Source: Progne subis subis (Eukaryota > Chordata > Aves > Passeriformes > Hirundinidae). From it: a DNA stretch of 64,000 bases. The stretch covers positions 558,001 to 622,000 of the forward strand of contig JAKJHU010000159.1 of assembly GCA_022316685.1 (NCBI GenBank). The letters are read 5' to 3'. Below the pieces are notes generated by a model. It saw only the letters and a program-made list of their open reading frames with translations. It ran no database searches and was not told where the DNA came from. This document shows positions 1 to 11,272 of this stretch, one piece after another (the first letter of the stretch is position 1; every line of letters begins with the position of its first letter). Both the position numbers and the translations under genes were made by a program.

Positions 1-75
1 CCTGCAAGTTGACTTAACTCCTTCTACAGAGCCCTAAAAGCAGCGACCCTGAGCTTTCCTTGCACAAAAGCAGAA

Positions 76-150
76 TCATCAAATCATAGAATGGCTTGAC
101 TTGGAAGCAACCCCAAAGATCATTGAGTCCCAACCCTGAAAAACCTGGAA
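76..150 (-). mobile_element. CR1 LINE 3'-end fragment
   Basis: The bases atcatagaatggcttgactt, then ggaagcaaccccaaagatca, match the reversed 3' end of avian CR1 (tail block plus octamer). It is strongly 5'-truncated, as usual for CR1; how far it extends rightwards is unclear. Confidence 0.75.
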
Positions 151-300
151 AGACAGCTCCAATCCAAGCTTTAGCAAGGAACTGCAGCAAATCACTGGAA
201 GCAAGGAGTGATAACAACTCTGTGGAGGTTGTGTGCCACTCAGCTGCTTTCTATCACTGCTGCAAGCAGTGCCGGCTCTGCCACTGAGACCTGCTGTGGG

Positions 301-1887
301 AACACATCCCGGTGACCTCTCCTGACAGATGCTGAGCCGCTGTCCCGTCGTTTAATGCGGGAATGTGGAAGGCATGACAAAATTAGAAAGCATGGGCAAA
401 GCAATCAGAGCGGTCACAGTTTTGGTGCCGTTTATCTCGGGGTGCTAAAAGGATTATCGGGGCAATTCTTAAAACTCAGGTGAATATTAAGAGCTCACCG
501 AGGGCAGCTGAAGTCCTTGGACTGGGTAGGGAGAGATCTTTTGCTTTTGCTCTCTGCTATTTTGCAGAAATCTGGTGCAGGTGGATGGTTTACCTCAGCA
601 CAAGTAAAGTTGCAAGAAGAGGTAAAAAGAAATAAGCAGTTTATCAGCACCTGGAGGGGGAAAAAAAAAAAAAAAAAAAAAAAAAAATTAGAACTATCAT
701 GATCAGTAGGCACCAGGGTTCATGAAAATGAAATTATGGCAAATTAAATTAATTTCTGCCTCTCATAAGCTAAGAGGGTTACTGCATAATGAGGGAGAAG
801 GAGGTGTAATATATCTCAAGTGCTAGCAGGGCGGTTGCAAGGGATTCAAGGGGCTCTCCCATTAGGAAATAAAGAGAAACTTTTAAAATTAAAACTTACT
901 TGGGAATAGAATGAGTGGGAGAAAGAAAAACAACGTGAGAGGTGACTAATGGCAGTGACATTGTTGAGCTGCTTCCCGTGGGGTCCCGTTTTGAGAACTA
1001 TCAGCAATGACTTGACAGATGGAGTCTGAGGCAATGCTAAACTAATCTGTAGGTGATGCAGGGTTAAGTGGGGAGGGGTGGGGGGTGTCTTATAAACTGT
1101 TCTGCAGATAATTTCATTGAAAAACACAAATCTGAATCGCTGGTAGTGGTTAATGGGTAACTAGCTGCCTGCAGCGGGTCAAATCCTGCGAGGGAGCAAG
1201 CATTCTCCTTTTTTTAGTAATAACTGCTTCTTTATTTATGATTATTTAATTTTAAGAAGCCATGATTAAAAAGGTATTTAAAAATAGGTATTGAAAAAGC
1301 CATGAAAAAAAATTTGCTAAGGTTTTCACTTCTGTGATGAAATTTGTGAGGACTGCTGACAGAAATTCCTGCTTTTTAATGCAGAACCATTGAACAACAG
1401 AACTGCAAACTGTGTTCCTCTCTAGAGATGGTATTTCACCTGTGTCAGGTGGCTTTGAAATACCGCCTCTTCTTTTCCCACACAGCCACAGACCATCCCC
1501 TAAGCTCCTGTATGAAAAATAGTACCATGTCTCCTAATACTTTCAAGTGACAGGCAAATTGGAAATCCATGATGCTTTTATTTTAGAATATTGTGTGGCT
1601 TGAAACCTGGAAGTAGCAGTCCGTATTTCTCCTGACTTTTACTCTGCTGGATGATTTACACCTATGCAAAGGGGTTTGCTGACAGATCAGAATTAGAGCT
1701 CTTATTTTGCTCTGTTGTAAACTATTCTTCAACATGCACAATTAGGTCTTGACGAAGAAAAAGTGGAGGGAAAAAATGGCTGAGCAAGTCAGTTTGGTGC
1801 CAGAATAAGTAGATTTAACTTCTTCCTTTGATGACTGTAACAACACAGTAAATATACTTCAGGGCTTGGTTAAAATTAGTGCAACAA
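301..1887. other. Intronic stretch, nothing recognised
   Basis: I see no gene, repeat family or RNA here except a pure run of 27 A at 661-687 following five G. Short ORFs on both strands look like chance. Confidence 0.5.
661..687. repeat. Poly-A run, 27 bases
   Basis: Uninterrupted A27 preceded by GGGGG. The sequence before it is not a retrocopy I recognise. Confidence 0.95.
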
Positions 1888-2000
1888 CTTAGGCCAGGTT
1901 GGATGGGGTCCTGAGGAACCTGATCTAGTGGGTGGCCTCCCTGCCCATAGCACAGGATTGAAAGGTTGCTTTCAACCCAAACCATCCTGTGTCCTAGTGG
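1888..2000 (+). mobile_element. CR1 LINE 3'-end fragment
   Basis: It runs from ggccaggttggatgggg through ctgcccat to ttcaacccaaaccatcctgt, the diagnostic CR1 3' block in the + orientation. Decayed internally. Confidence 0.85.
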
Positions 2001-2174
2001 AATCTCTCTCTTCATTCAAATAAACTTTCAGGACTCCTCTGTCTCCTTTTCACAGTGTGATTTTCTATACATCCTGGAGAATGAGGTACAGGGCTTTCTG
2101 TGATTCTGTAAAGTGCAGTGCTCTAAGGCAGGAAAAGTTTCCATCCTACAGATGAGTGTTTCAGCTTCCTGATG

Positions 2175-2495
2175 ATGGACAGAGGAGAGGCAGACACTGA
2201 TCCCACTGGTGACTAGTAACAGGACCTGAGAGAATGGCTGGAGCTGTGTCAGGGGAGGCTTAGGTTGGATATTAGGAAAAGGTTCTTCCCCCAAAAGGTC
2301 GAGGAGCACTGGAACAGGCTCCCCAAGGAATGGTCATGGCCCCAAGCCTGCCAGAGCTCAAGGAGCATTTGAACAATGCTCTCAGGGTCAGAGTGGGATT
2401 GTTGGGATTGTCCTGTGAAGGGCCAGGAGTTGGGCTTGGATGATTCTTGTGAGTCCCTCCCAACTCAGGATATTCTCTGATTCTCTGGTTCTGCT
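2175..2495 (+). mobile_element. CR1 LINE 3' region
   Basis: A longer CR1 3' fragment with the segments ggaggcttaggttggatatt, aggaaaaggttcttccccc, gggccaggagttgggcttgg and a final gattctctggttctg octamer-like tail. It belongs to the subfamily whose tail reads gggccaggagttgga…tcccaactcaggatattct, distinct from the ccatggcaggg-type copies elsewhere in the window. Confidence 0.92.
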
Positions 2496-3689
2496 GTAGG
2501 ATCATCCTGGTTGTGTAGGATATACTGTAAGGCTGGGTGTAGTCGTTTTAGTGTCCACCAGAACCCTGCTGTGATAGGATTAGGAGAAAAGCAAAGCAGG
2601 CTCAAAACTGCCCTCAAAGGTACAAAGATTCATTTATTAAGACACATTAAAAGAAGAAAATCAGATTCAAAATGAAACTTTCAAAACACTTTTCCCCATA
2701 AACTGTTCACTTGCCGACTAACAATATAAAGAGACAAAACCTGTGATTTTTCAGTCAGTTTCACCAACTAAAATAGTCTTTCCTCAGTTTTCAGGGAGAG
2801 GAGTCTCTCTTAGAACTCCCAACTCTGGTTGCTCTGATGTCACAAATCTGCAACTGCCTGGAAAAAATCTCCGCAAACTGAAACTTCCCCTCCCATTCGC
2901 AGCTTTCCTGTTAGCTGCACTCATGGGCCATATCAGCTTATTTTAGGGTACTGTTTAAGGATTCCTCCTCTAGTATAAAACAAGGGTTCTCTTCCTCTGT
3001 CTCCAAAATCATCTTCATCACGAGACCTTCATCAGAGGTCTCTTTTTTCCTGGGAGCAAAGGGCTTCTCTTTTATCTTCCTCTGTTCAAAATTCTCCATT
3101 AAATCTCAGTTATATCAATCCATGGTTATAACTAGATCTCTGCATCCCCCTAAAAAAAAAAGCATTCCAGATGTTACAGGGAATATTTAGTCCATTTACT
3201 CCGTTCTCCATGGCCTCATAATAGAAGTCCAGCCAAACGAGGCAACTCCTCAATCCATTCTCCCACTTAGAACTTAACTCCCTCTCTTCACTGACTTCCG
3301 TCTCATGCAGTGTCTCTCCATGGTTCACTCTGGCTGTTCTCTCATTCAGATAATGTTTTGCAATTTTCATCTGTCAAGGAAAGGGTTAGCATCTCGCCTG
3401 GCCTTGCAGGTGGTCACGCGATCTCTGCTGGGCAGTGGCCGCTCTGTGTCAGGCCTCAAAGCCGTGAGGATGGAGGAAGGCTCAGGAACGGCAGCCAGGA
3501 TCTCTTGCATGGCTGGGCTTTCCTCCCCACCACCCCTCAGACTCATGGGGTGGGCCAAGCGCAGCCCGGGCTTGACGCTGCTCCCGGGGGCCCCGGAGGA
3601 CATTTCCCTCAGCCCCGGCTGGTGGAGCAAGATTTAAAGTTGGCTAGATGTTAGTAGCCGTGGCTTTCCTCTCCCGCACCGGCCTGGCG

Positions 3690-3945
3690 GCAGCTGCCAG
3701 GGCCCGGCAGGGCTGCGGCAGCTGCCAGGGCCCAGCCACGGCTGCAGCAAGCGGCAGGACCGAGCCAGGGCTGCAGCAGCTGCCAGGGCCCAGCCAGGGC
3801 TGCAGCAGCTGCCAGGGCCCAGGCAGGGCTGCGGCAGGCGGCAGGGCCCAGGCAGGGCTGCAGCAGCTGCCAGGGCCCAGGCAGGGCTGCGGCAGGCGGC
3901 AGGGCCCGGCCAGGGCTGCGGCAGGCAGCAGGACCCGGCCGGGCC
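3690..3945. repeat. GC-rich minisatellite, 29-bp period, about 8 to 9 units
   Basis: The motif aGGGCTGC (one unit has aCGGCTGC) recurs at 3709, 3738, 3767, 3796, 3825, 3854, 3883 and 3912, always exactly 29 bases apart with no indels. Two unit types are mixed: one carries CAGCTGCC in its centre, the other CAGGCGGC. The 29-bp period is not a multiple of three, so the long ORFs across it on both strands are artefacts of low stop-codon density. Confidence 0.95.
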
Positions 3946-4307
3946 GAGGGCAGACCCGGGAGGGGCCCGTGGAGGAGTGGGGGCCAGCCCACTGCTCCTA
4001 ATGCCGAGGTCCTGCCCCGGAGAGCCACAGGTGTGAGCTCCCAGTGCTCTTCTGGGTTTTCAGTCCAGAGCAGGTTCAAACAGTTCCAAGAAAAAGAGAA
4101 AAAAAGCAGTCCGGGGAACTTCTCTGCCTCAGCTGGCTAAAAGCTAACTAAAAGCAAAGGAGATCTCTGTCCCACTGTCTCTCTGTGCTCCAGAGGACAC
4201 AGTCCAGGAGTGGAATGGGGAGGAGTGAGTACAGTTTCTGAAAACAAACTCGACACTTCTTTCCCCCCCTTCACTCTCAGAACCTGTCTTAAAGGCACAG
4301 GACACAA

Positions 4308-4333
4308 TATCAAACATAATATCAAACATAAAC
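4308..4333. repeat. Short tandem duplication (about 13 bp x 2)
   Basis: The bases aatatcaaacat occur twice back to back near the right edge of the LTR-like element. Confidence 0.85.
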
Positions 4334-4459
4334 AGAAGAGACGATTGGAAATGCAAGCATCACAAAGTCACTCTAAGAACCTGAGTCACCACTCAGGTGT
4401 GGATTCTGTGCATCATTTTGGAGGTGGTGTTGAAGGCTGGAGTGGCAGCTTCAGATAGA

Positions 4460-7400
4460 GTTTATTAGAGAAGCTCCCATTGAGTCATGAGGTGTAGAGG
4501 GGACCTCTTTGCTTTCTAAACTTCTCAAAGAGGAGCCTGGGGGCAGCTGGATCCAGGCTTATCCCCAGACTTTGCCAACAGGCTAAGTTTTACAGCTTTG
4601 TTCATCAGACTTTATTGATGGAAAATCAGATTTATGTCAATCAAAATGGATTATTTATTATAATGAGTGATTAGACAAAAATAACCCAATCAGAATTATT
4701 TACTATGCAGCCTCAGAGCTAAAACTACTATGATTGTATCAGATAGCATAGTGCACTATATCAAAGCAATATTAAAGAAATTATGTTAAAGCTACCAAAA
4801 TAATCAATTGTTAGAGAGTGATGTAACTCACCCAGGGTGATGACTGAGGGCAAATCTCTTTCACTCATCCTTGAGGGACATCCTTGGGGCACATCCTTTA
4901 CCCGAAGGAGGAATCTCACACACGCTCCAAGGAGGAATATGTTAGAAGAACCGGCCCTATGGAAAGTGGGCTGAACTTTTACATGGGGTGACTGCCAGGC
5001 ATGTGTCTCCAGATCAGTTTAGCAGCTTATCTGCCAAATCTCTGCCTCACTGTCAGGGTGAGGTTTGAGGCTGGCATGGCAGATGGGTTTTAATGCAGTT
5101 CAACACCAAAACCCAGCACACAGTGCCCCTCTCAGCCCACCACTGATAGCTCTAAAAACAGGGCATTGTTTGAGGGTTTTGACCACATTCCAGGGTAGAA
5201 CTTCATGCTACAGGTGCTGCCCTTCACAGACCGCAAAGAATCTCCATTGGATTTTTTCAGTAGTTAAAAAACTTTATTATGGGGAATAAAGAGAAATAGG
5301 ATCCTTGGATCCGTTGCTGTCCCTGTGGGCAATGCATGAAGTTTTATCTACATGTATTTGTGGTTTTCTGGGCCCTATCGGTTCCCACAGCCACCTTCAC
5401 AGAATCCATCTGTAAGACAGGAAAGGGATGTCCTATGGTGCCAATCTCCCTTTGCATATTTGATGCTCCCTTATGCATTTCTGTCTCCAGCAGCAATGAA
5501 ATAAATGCAAATACAGCTGCTCAACCTACTTCTGCTTAAACCACAGATCCTGCAGCTCAGTGCTCTGCTCAAAGTACTCTGATTTTTACCTCTTTTTGGA
5601 TAAGAACACTACAGTAAATACTACAGCAGCTGTGAAAAAGGCAAGTCATTGAGTTATGCTGAGCTATCTGGCTTAACTCTTGCCAGTGCTTACTTGACCA
5701 CTCTTAAGTGCAAGAAACGGCTCCTTTGCTGTGCAGTGGCCCTGTGCTAAAGGGGATTCTGAATCTAATGATGTTCAAACCACTACGGCAAAGGTATTTT
5801 TGATCTGTACCCAAAATTTTTGTTATTTCTCTTCCATGAGGGATCAGATGAAAATAAAATAGGCTGTGTCTTATTTTATAAGCGGAAATGGCATTTCATG
5901 CTGGAACTGGGAAACAAAGCTCTCTGGGATTATTGTAAAGTATCGGCAGGCATGGTGAGGCAGAGAGAACTCCTTCCCTTGTTGCTTTTTGCTGTTGCAC
6001 TTGGGGTCTGATTATTTTTCTGCCAGCTTCGTCATTCATCAAGTGTTTCAAGGAAGCAGAAGAGGCAGAAGTTCAGCTCCTTCCCAGTGTCCCTGCGGAT
6101 GAGGGGAGCAGCCGCTGCCACATCTGCCTCTCTGCAGTGCTCCTTTTAAAACTGGATAAATAAATTAGAGAGGTGATCGTTCAAAGAACAAACTGTGAGC
6201 GGCTGGGGATCACAGATTTGCTGGACTGTGCTCCTCCGGCAGAGGAAGCAGCAGCCATGGGGAACTCCTAGGCAGCAGTTTGGCATCTCATGGATTATTT
6301 AGTGCATTGTCTTTCCAATGTTTGTGCATGCAGAAATGCTCAGCAAGAGAGGTTACTCCTCCTAAGAGGTGCCCTCTCTGTTTTTTACCCTTCCAGGGTT
6401 TGTTTTCAGAGCAGGGCTGTAGACAGGTGAATCTTTTTTTAATTCGTATTTTAGGTACTTGACAGCTCCACAAATGGAGTATTAACTTACTGTTGTGTGG
6501 AGAACTCTTTTGAGAAGGAAATTTTATTCATCATAGAGACCCCTTTAATTAACTTCCATGCCTCCATAGGGAGCAGAATATAAAGACAGGTAATAATACT
6601 AATAACACTGTTAATACTAATAATAAAAACAACAACACAAACAACATATCTTTTTACCAGTACAAATTAAAAAAAAAAAAAAAAATGCAGGAAGCAGGGG
6701 TTCGAGAGGACTTTTTTTTAAAATTAAGATCTTAATAGCCTTTAATTTAAATTAAATATAATCATTGTCTAATTCCTGAGTGCATCTCTGAGACTGAAGA
6801 ATAGTAAGTTAATTGTGCTGACAGCATAGTGGGAAGTGCCACAATCAAGCACCAGAATGTTGGTTAAAGTGCATTTTTAATTAAGAGGTGGAAGGCAGAA
6901 CTTTTAGTTTTTTGTACTCCTGCTCGCAGTTATTTTGCAGCAGAGTAAAGTTGTGCCCAGCACGAATTTATTACATAAGATATCTAACATAAAATTTACA
7001 TAACAATGCAAATAGAGAAGGCTTTATTTAACTTTAGAGACTGGGAAGGATCAGAGGCAAGAGCCTAACAAGCCATTTTACTTTGGGGATGGGGAATTAT
7101 TGGTATGTAAATCCCTGAGTTGTTCTGTGCGCAGATAATTTAATGAGGTTGGCAAAATGGATCCAGCATCTTGCTTTCCATTAAGAGGAATTAGGTATGG
7201 AAATCTGGATTTGAATCTGCTGCTTATAGAATTCATGCGTTTGGTGTCAAGATATACTTGATTCGGAGATTGGAGATCAGGCTGACTGTGCACTCCTCAA
7301 TGTTAGCAATGTGACAGGATTCAATTCCCAGCTCTTTCTCTCACAGTATCATTGTGGAATACCTGTCTGTGGTAGATATGACCTCTTCCATCTCAAATTA

Positions 7401-7720
7401 AAAGTGAAGTAATTGCTCAGCTGGTGTGGTGAGTCCTGGGATCACCAGTAAGTGAAGTGTGTTTTGATGAATGAACACCGAAATTGTATCTCAATTTAAA
7501 TAAACAGAGGTAATAACTCATTTTTGGATCTGGTTTTGCATTCATATGGGATTAGTTCTCCTTCTTGCATGGTGCCAAAGGAGTCTATGCTTTCTGTGTG
7601 AGTGTTCAACCCTTGACACGCTTCTGAATTCTGTTCTGCAACTAAGAGATTTTGTCTTCATGGTGTACTAATCTTTCACTTGTAGGTACCTTGTGTGAAC
7701 TCAAGTGTAATTTTATTTAC
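4460..7720. other. Intronic stretch, nothing recognised
   Basis: AT-rich DNA with a 17-A run at 6669-6685. No exon, RNA gene or known repeat was recognised. A 67-codon ORF at 5336-5539 starts with a hydrophobic stretch, but nothing else supports it. Confidence 0.5.
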
Positions 7721-7906
7721 TGTGAGGGTGCTGAGGCCCTGGCACAAGTTTCCCAGAGAAGCTGTGGCTGCCCCATCCCTGGCAGTGTCCAAGGCCAAGT
7801 TGAATGGTGTTTGGAGCAACTTGGTCCACTGCCCATGGCAGGGGGATGGAATTGGATGATTTGAAGGTCCTTTCCATCCCACGCCATCCTATGATTCCAT
7901 GATCCT
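7721..7906 (+). mobile_element. CR1 LINE 3'-end fragment
   Basis: Contains gaggccctggcacaagtt, cccagagaagctgtggctgc, ccatccctggcagtgtcc and ctgcccatggcaggggg, and ends in cctatgattccatgatcc. Typical CR1 3' end. Confidence 0.93.
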
Positions 7907-9185
7907 GGACAGCTTTCCCAACTGAGCTGTTTGCACAAAAACATTGAAGTGGGGAAAAAAAACTGCCAAACTTTGGATTAGGACGTCAACAAGAGAGGTC
8001 TCAATGTGCTTGTAGTAAAGGTTGTGTTTGGTAAAAGATGTTTGGGGACTGGCCTTGATTTCCAAAGGAGGTGCTGGAAGAGTTGACCTAAGTCTCAAAA
8101 AGGGTGCTCTCCATCAGAGCTGACAGAGAAGAAGGCAGGAGCTGAAGAGTCAGGACAAGCCATGGGTCTTCAGGAGTGAGGGACCATAAATAGACATTTT
8201 GACATTTTTTAATCAAAGAACCTCCATTCACTTCAAATCTCACCACTCTTTAAAAAAAAAGTACTGACAAATTAGTCTTTTCGATACAACTGTGGCTCCT
8301 ACTAATATGCATCCTCTAAGGGAGAAAGAAAAAAAAAATCATTTTCTCCAGGTCTTTTCCAAGTATTTCTTGAGTTTTAGAATAAAACCTCATGGAAAAC
8401 CACTTCTTTCGGACTAAAAGGATATGAAGTGCTCTCTGGAGAAGCCTAGAAGATGAGAGTGCTCTGTTGACCTTAGAAAGCTTGAGAATAGTGGACTGAG
8501 GTAATAAATACCTTTGGAAAGCATTTATGTTTCTTCCCCTTCATTTGTATGGTCCCAAAGAACAAGGCCAGCAACCAGTGCTTTAAAAGAGTAATGGTAC
8601 TGGAATTTGGGGTGTAAAAGGGAGGGACACCCATGACAGGGGGGGTGGCTGGTTTGGCCCCCTTTCTGCCTGTTTCAGTGCTGGTAAAACAGCTCGGCAC
8701 CTCCACATCCCCAGTGCTGTCCTGGAGATACTGTGTCATTAAGGGGTAGATGACCAGGGTAAGTAAATTTGTCCTGCTCAATTTCAGATTTCTCTCCTAA
8801 GTACAGTGCTTTCCTGGGCAAGCCATCAGGCAATTTCCCAAACTCCTTTTGCTGTACAACCCTTCTTTGAAAATTTACAGTAACCATCTGTGGTGGCCTT
8901 CTTCCCTGTCCACTCTGTGTTTTCACCTTATCACTTCCCTGTGAATGGTCTATAGACTTTTTGTTTGTGCTGACAGCAGGAAGAATACTTTGGGCATCTC
9001 CTTCCCAGTATTTCCTTCTGGCTTCCATTGCTGGTGAAGACACAGGACTCCTGTAGCCTCCTGTGCCTCTGTGTGCTCCTGCTACTGTGTTGTCTCAATT
9101 GCTCTGTAGCTTGATAGATTTCTCCAAGTGTCTCATTATGCAATTAATTTCAATTGCAATTCCCATCATCTCTTCTCTTCTGCAG
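7907..9185. other. Intronic stretch before the exon at 9186
   Basis: No repeat family or second exon recognised. The last 40 bases form the pyrimidine-rich acceptor of the TSNARE1 exon. Confidence 0.5.
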
Positions 9186-9276
9186 GCATGCCACCCAGCA
9201 GGAAACTAATAAAACCATCACAACCAGCACCAAAGCCATCAAGCAGCTGTCTGAGATTGTCAGAGGCTCATCCAGG
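9186..9276 (+). CDS. TSNARE1: TSNARE1 internal coding exon, Hb helix of the syntaxin-like domain
   Basis: This 91-bp exon encodes part of the N-terminal three-helix (Habc-type) bundle of a syntaxin-family t-SNARE. The first base completes a codon from the previous exon. The following 30 codons begin HATQQETNKTITTSTKAIKQ and end LSEIVRGSSR, and the exon closes at a codon boundary. The pattern matches the Hb helix of syntaxin-7/12 (HSTNQLAKETNELLKELGS type) and my recollection of TSNARE1. The acceptor is tcttctcttctgcag ending at 9185 and the donor is GTATGT at 9277. The frame with an ATG at 9188 is a shadow; the real frame begins at 9187. Membrane-fusion function in the endosomal system is family knowledge. 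The upstream exon with the Ha helix was not found in 1-9185. The choice of TSNARE1 over STX7/STX12 rests mainly on the later exons. Confidence 0.88.
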
Positions 9277-10422
9277 GTATGTGTCAGTCAAGATGCTGTT
9301 GGGGGAGAATGATGGGTCTTGTGGAAGGAGGAATAATGGAAATGTGAAGTAGCAGTGGTTGCTTTAAAGCTGTTAAGCTCTGTGTCTTGCTATAACTTAC
9401 TTTCCTCCCAAACAAGTGTAGTTTTAACTCATAAATGACCCAGGGGAAAACAGCTGCAGACACCAGCTCTCCTTCCAAAACTGGCTCATGTGGAATAGGA
9501 AATCATCAACTCAGCAACAGTCTTTGGCCAGTTCGCATCTATCTCAGGGTCTCAGTTTGGGTGAAAATATTGCAGAAATCATCCGGCTTCGCATGAGTTT
9601 AGCATTGGTTAAAGACTCAGTTGTGGGGGCACGAGGTGCTGGTGAGTTTGGGAGTGTGTTAAGTGTCTGGAAAGGCCAAAGCCATGGAATATATCTGGAT
9701 ATGACACTGATTCAGTGCAGTGCTGTGTGCTAGTGCAAAGGCAGCTTTGGGGATAAATACAGGCTGTGGCCAGATCAGAGCAGGATTTTCAATTAGAATA
9801 TACCCCACTCTGGATTCCAGTTTACCCCAGAAAATCCCATCTGTTTTGTGTGCAGACTGGGCTGTCATCTGTAGGTTCAACTCATATGAGCATCAGTGTC
9901 ACAGAGTAGGAATGATCCCCATCCCCAGTTGTCCCCAGGGCAAAGATTGGACAAACAGAAGGTTTTATCTTTCCACAAATGATTTTATACCCTAGATGTT
10001 ATTACTGGCTTTGGCCCATGATGTGCACAAGCAAACTGTGGGGACCAGATTCAGGCTAGTGTGAGAGTTAAAGTAGAATTTTCACCCACATAACATTCAG
10101 CACCTGAAATAAAAATAAGGACAATTTTACTTGATTTCTGTTACACTTCCAGCATCCATATGGTTTCTAAGTCAGGAACTTTCCTGAGTTCATGTTTTAT
10201 TCTCACTCACTCCCTACCACTTTCCAAAGTCCTGTTCTCGCTGCTCTTCCACCTAGAAATAAGACTGCTCTAAACACACAGCTCATCTCTGACCAAGTGG
10301 CTTTTACAGCCTTGATTTATGGCACTTGCCAAGAGGCACTTGAGATAAGGATTTAAGACTTGGATCACCCGAGGCTGCCTTGGTAACCTGTGAGGGAGCA
10401 TGTGCAATTCTTGTGCCTACCT

Positions 10423-10444
10423 AAAAAAAAAAAAAAAAAAAAAA
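10423..10444. repeat. Poly-A run, 22 bases
   Basis: Uninterrupted A22 after ctacct, followed by gaatgg. Confidence 0.95.
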
Positions 10445-10658
10445 GAATGGGTGGTGGTCTTCTCCAGACAATAGGAGAGAAGCCTGGAATGACTGTTTCC
10501 ACATGTAGACATCAAGATTAATACAAGAAAATTTTTAACATATTGCTTTGGCTAGTGATGGATGACAAATCTGGGGGGTTTTTTTTGTCTTCTTGCATAA
10601 TTACATTTGAGCTTGATGAAACAGAAGATGCTGCCTTGGAGATATGGGAATCTGGGCC

Positions 10659-10681
10659 TTTTTTTTTTTTTTTTTTTTTTT
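10659..10681. repeat. Poly-T run, 23 bases
   Basis: Uninterrupted T23 about 215 bases after the A22 run at 10423, so the two runs are complementary and could pair as an inverted repeat. Confidence 0.95.
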
Positions 10682-11252
10682 GTGCTGGTCTCCAGGCTCT
10701 ATTTTGTGACATAAATTGGGTCCAAACGGGAATCAGGCAAGGTCACATTAAGCCCAATTACAGTGCCACACAAGAATGTCATTATTTGCCCTTGAAGCCC
10801 ACAGGGACTCTCAGGAGAAGAGGTTTTACTGTCATGGGGAGAAAAATGCAAAGGTGAAGGGAAAATATTTAAGACCTGAAGAAAACAGATACAGAAACAA
10901 TTGCAGTAATACAAGGAATAAACTTGCTGCTCTCTATTACGTTGTATAATAACATTTTCTGCTCACTGGTCAAATATTTTAACTTTTTTTTAACTCTTCT
11001 TTTTTAACAGTGGAGTTTTAGTAATTAAACCTACAAATTTTGATAAAAGCCTGTAGCCCCCGTCCCTTACATAGAATAAATTGTTCTGGTGGATATTGGC
11101 TGCTGGTCAGTAAGTCCATCTTGGGAATCTGGGTAGCACTGCAAACTCTTCTCCCATAAAATTGCTCACAGCATGAAAAGCCTTACAGAGCTTTATAGTT
11201 AGTCCTCGCCAATCCATTTTTCTTTGGATTGCTTTGCATGCACACACAGGGG

Positions 11253-11272
11253 AAAAAAAAAAAAAAAAAAAA
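11253..11272. repeat. Poly-A run, 20 bases
   Basis: Uninterrupted A20 after cacacacagggg. Confidence 0.95.

Larger units (their letters stand above)
2570..4363 (-). mobile_element. Probable retroviral LTR-type element, minus strand (boundaries uncertain)
   Basis: The stretch begins tgtgataggattag and may end catcaca, a short inverted TGTGAT/ATCACA pair. Read on the minus strand it has a mixed promoter-like upstream part, a GC-rich middle that includes the 29-bp minisatellite, and an AATAAA poly(A) signal (2633-2638) near its end, an order that fits a long LTR. The segment around 4085-4160 resembles passerine ERV LTR sequence from memory. I could not find a matching target-site duplication, and there is no gag/pol/env coding, so it would be a solo LTR or a non-autonomous copy. 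It could instead be an unrelated GC-rich island next to a decayed repeat. Confidence 0.45.
1..9185 (+). other. TSNARE1: TSNARE1 intron (partial), upstream of the first visible exon
   Basis: No coding exon was recognised. An exon for the Ha helix (ending just before the codon completed at 9186) is expected upstream. I did not find one here, although a short exon could escape reading by eye. The stretch holds CR1 tails, a 27-A run, a probable LTR-type element with a minisatellite, and plain AT-rich DNA. Confidence 0.6.

Noticed and set aside
3305..4079. Several 110- to 142-codon ORFs rich in Ala, Pro, Gly and Gln on both strands
   Set aside because: They cross the 29-bp GC-rich minisatellite and its GC-rich surroundings, where stop codons are rare. 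The period is not a multiple of three.
5336..5539. 67-codon ORF starting with a signal-peptide-like hydrophobic stretch
   Set aside because: Single short frame, no cysteine-rich or other mature domain pattern, no promoter or splice support. Likely chance.
9128..9352. 74-codon ORF overlapping the Hb exon
   Set aside because: Wrong frame. The adjacent frame gives the syntaxin-like HATQQETNK sequence bounded by splice sites.
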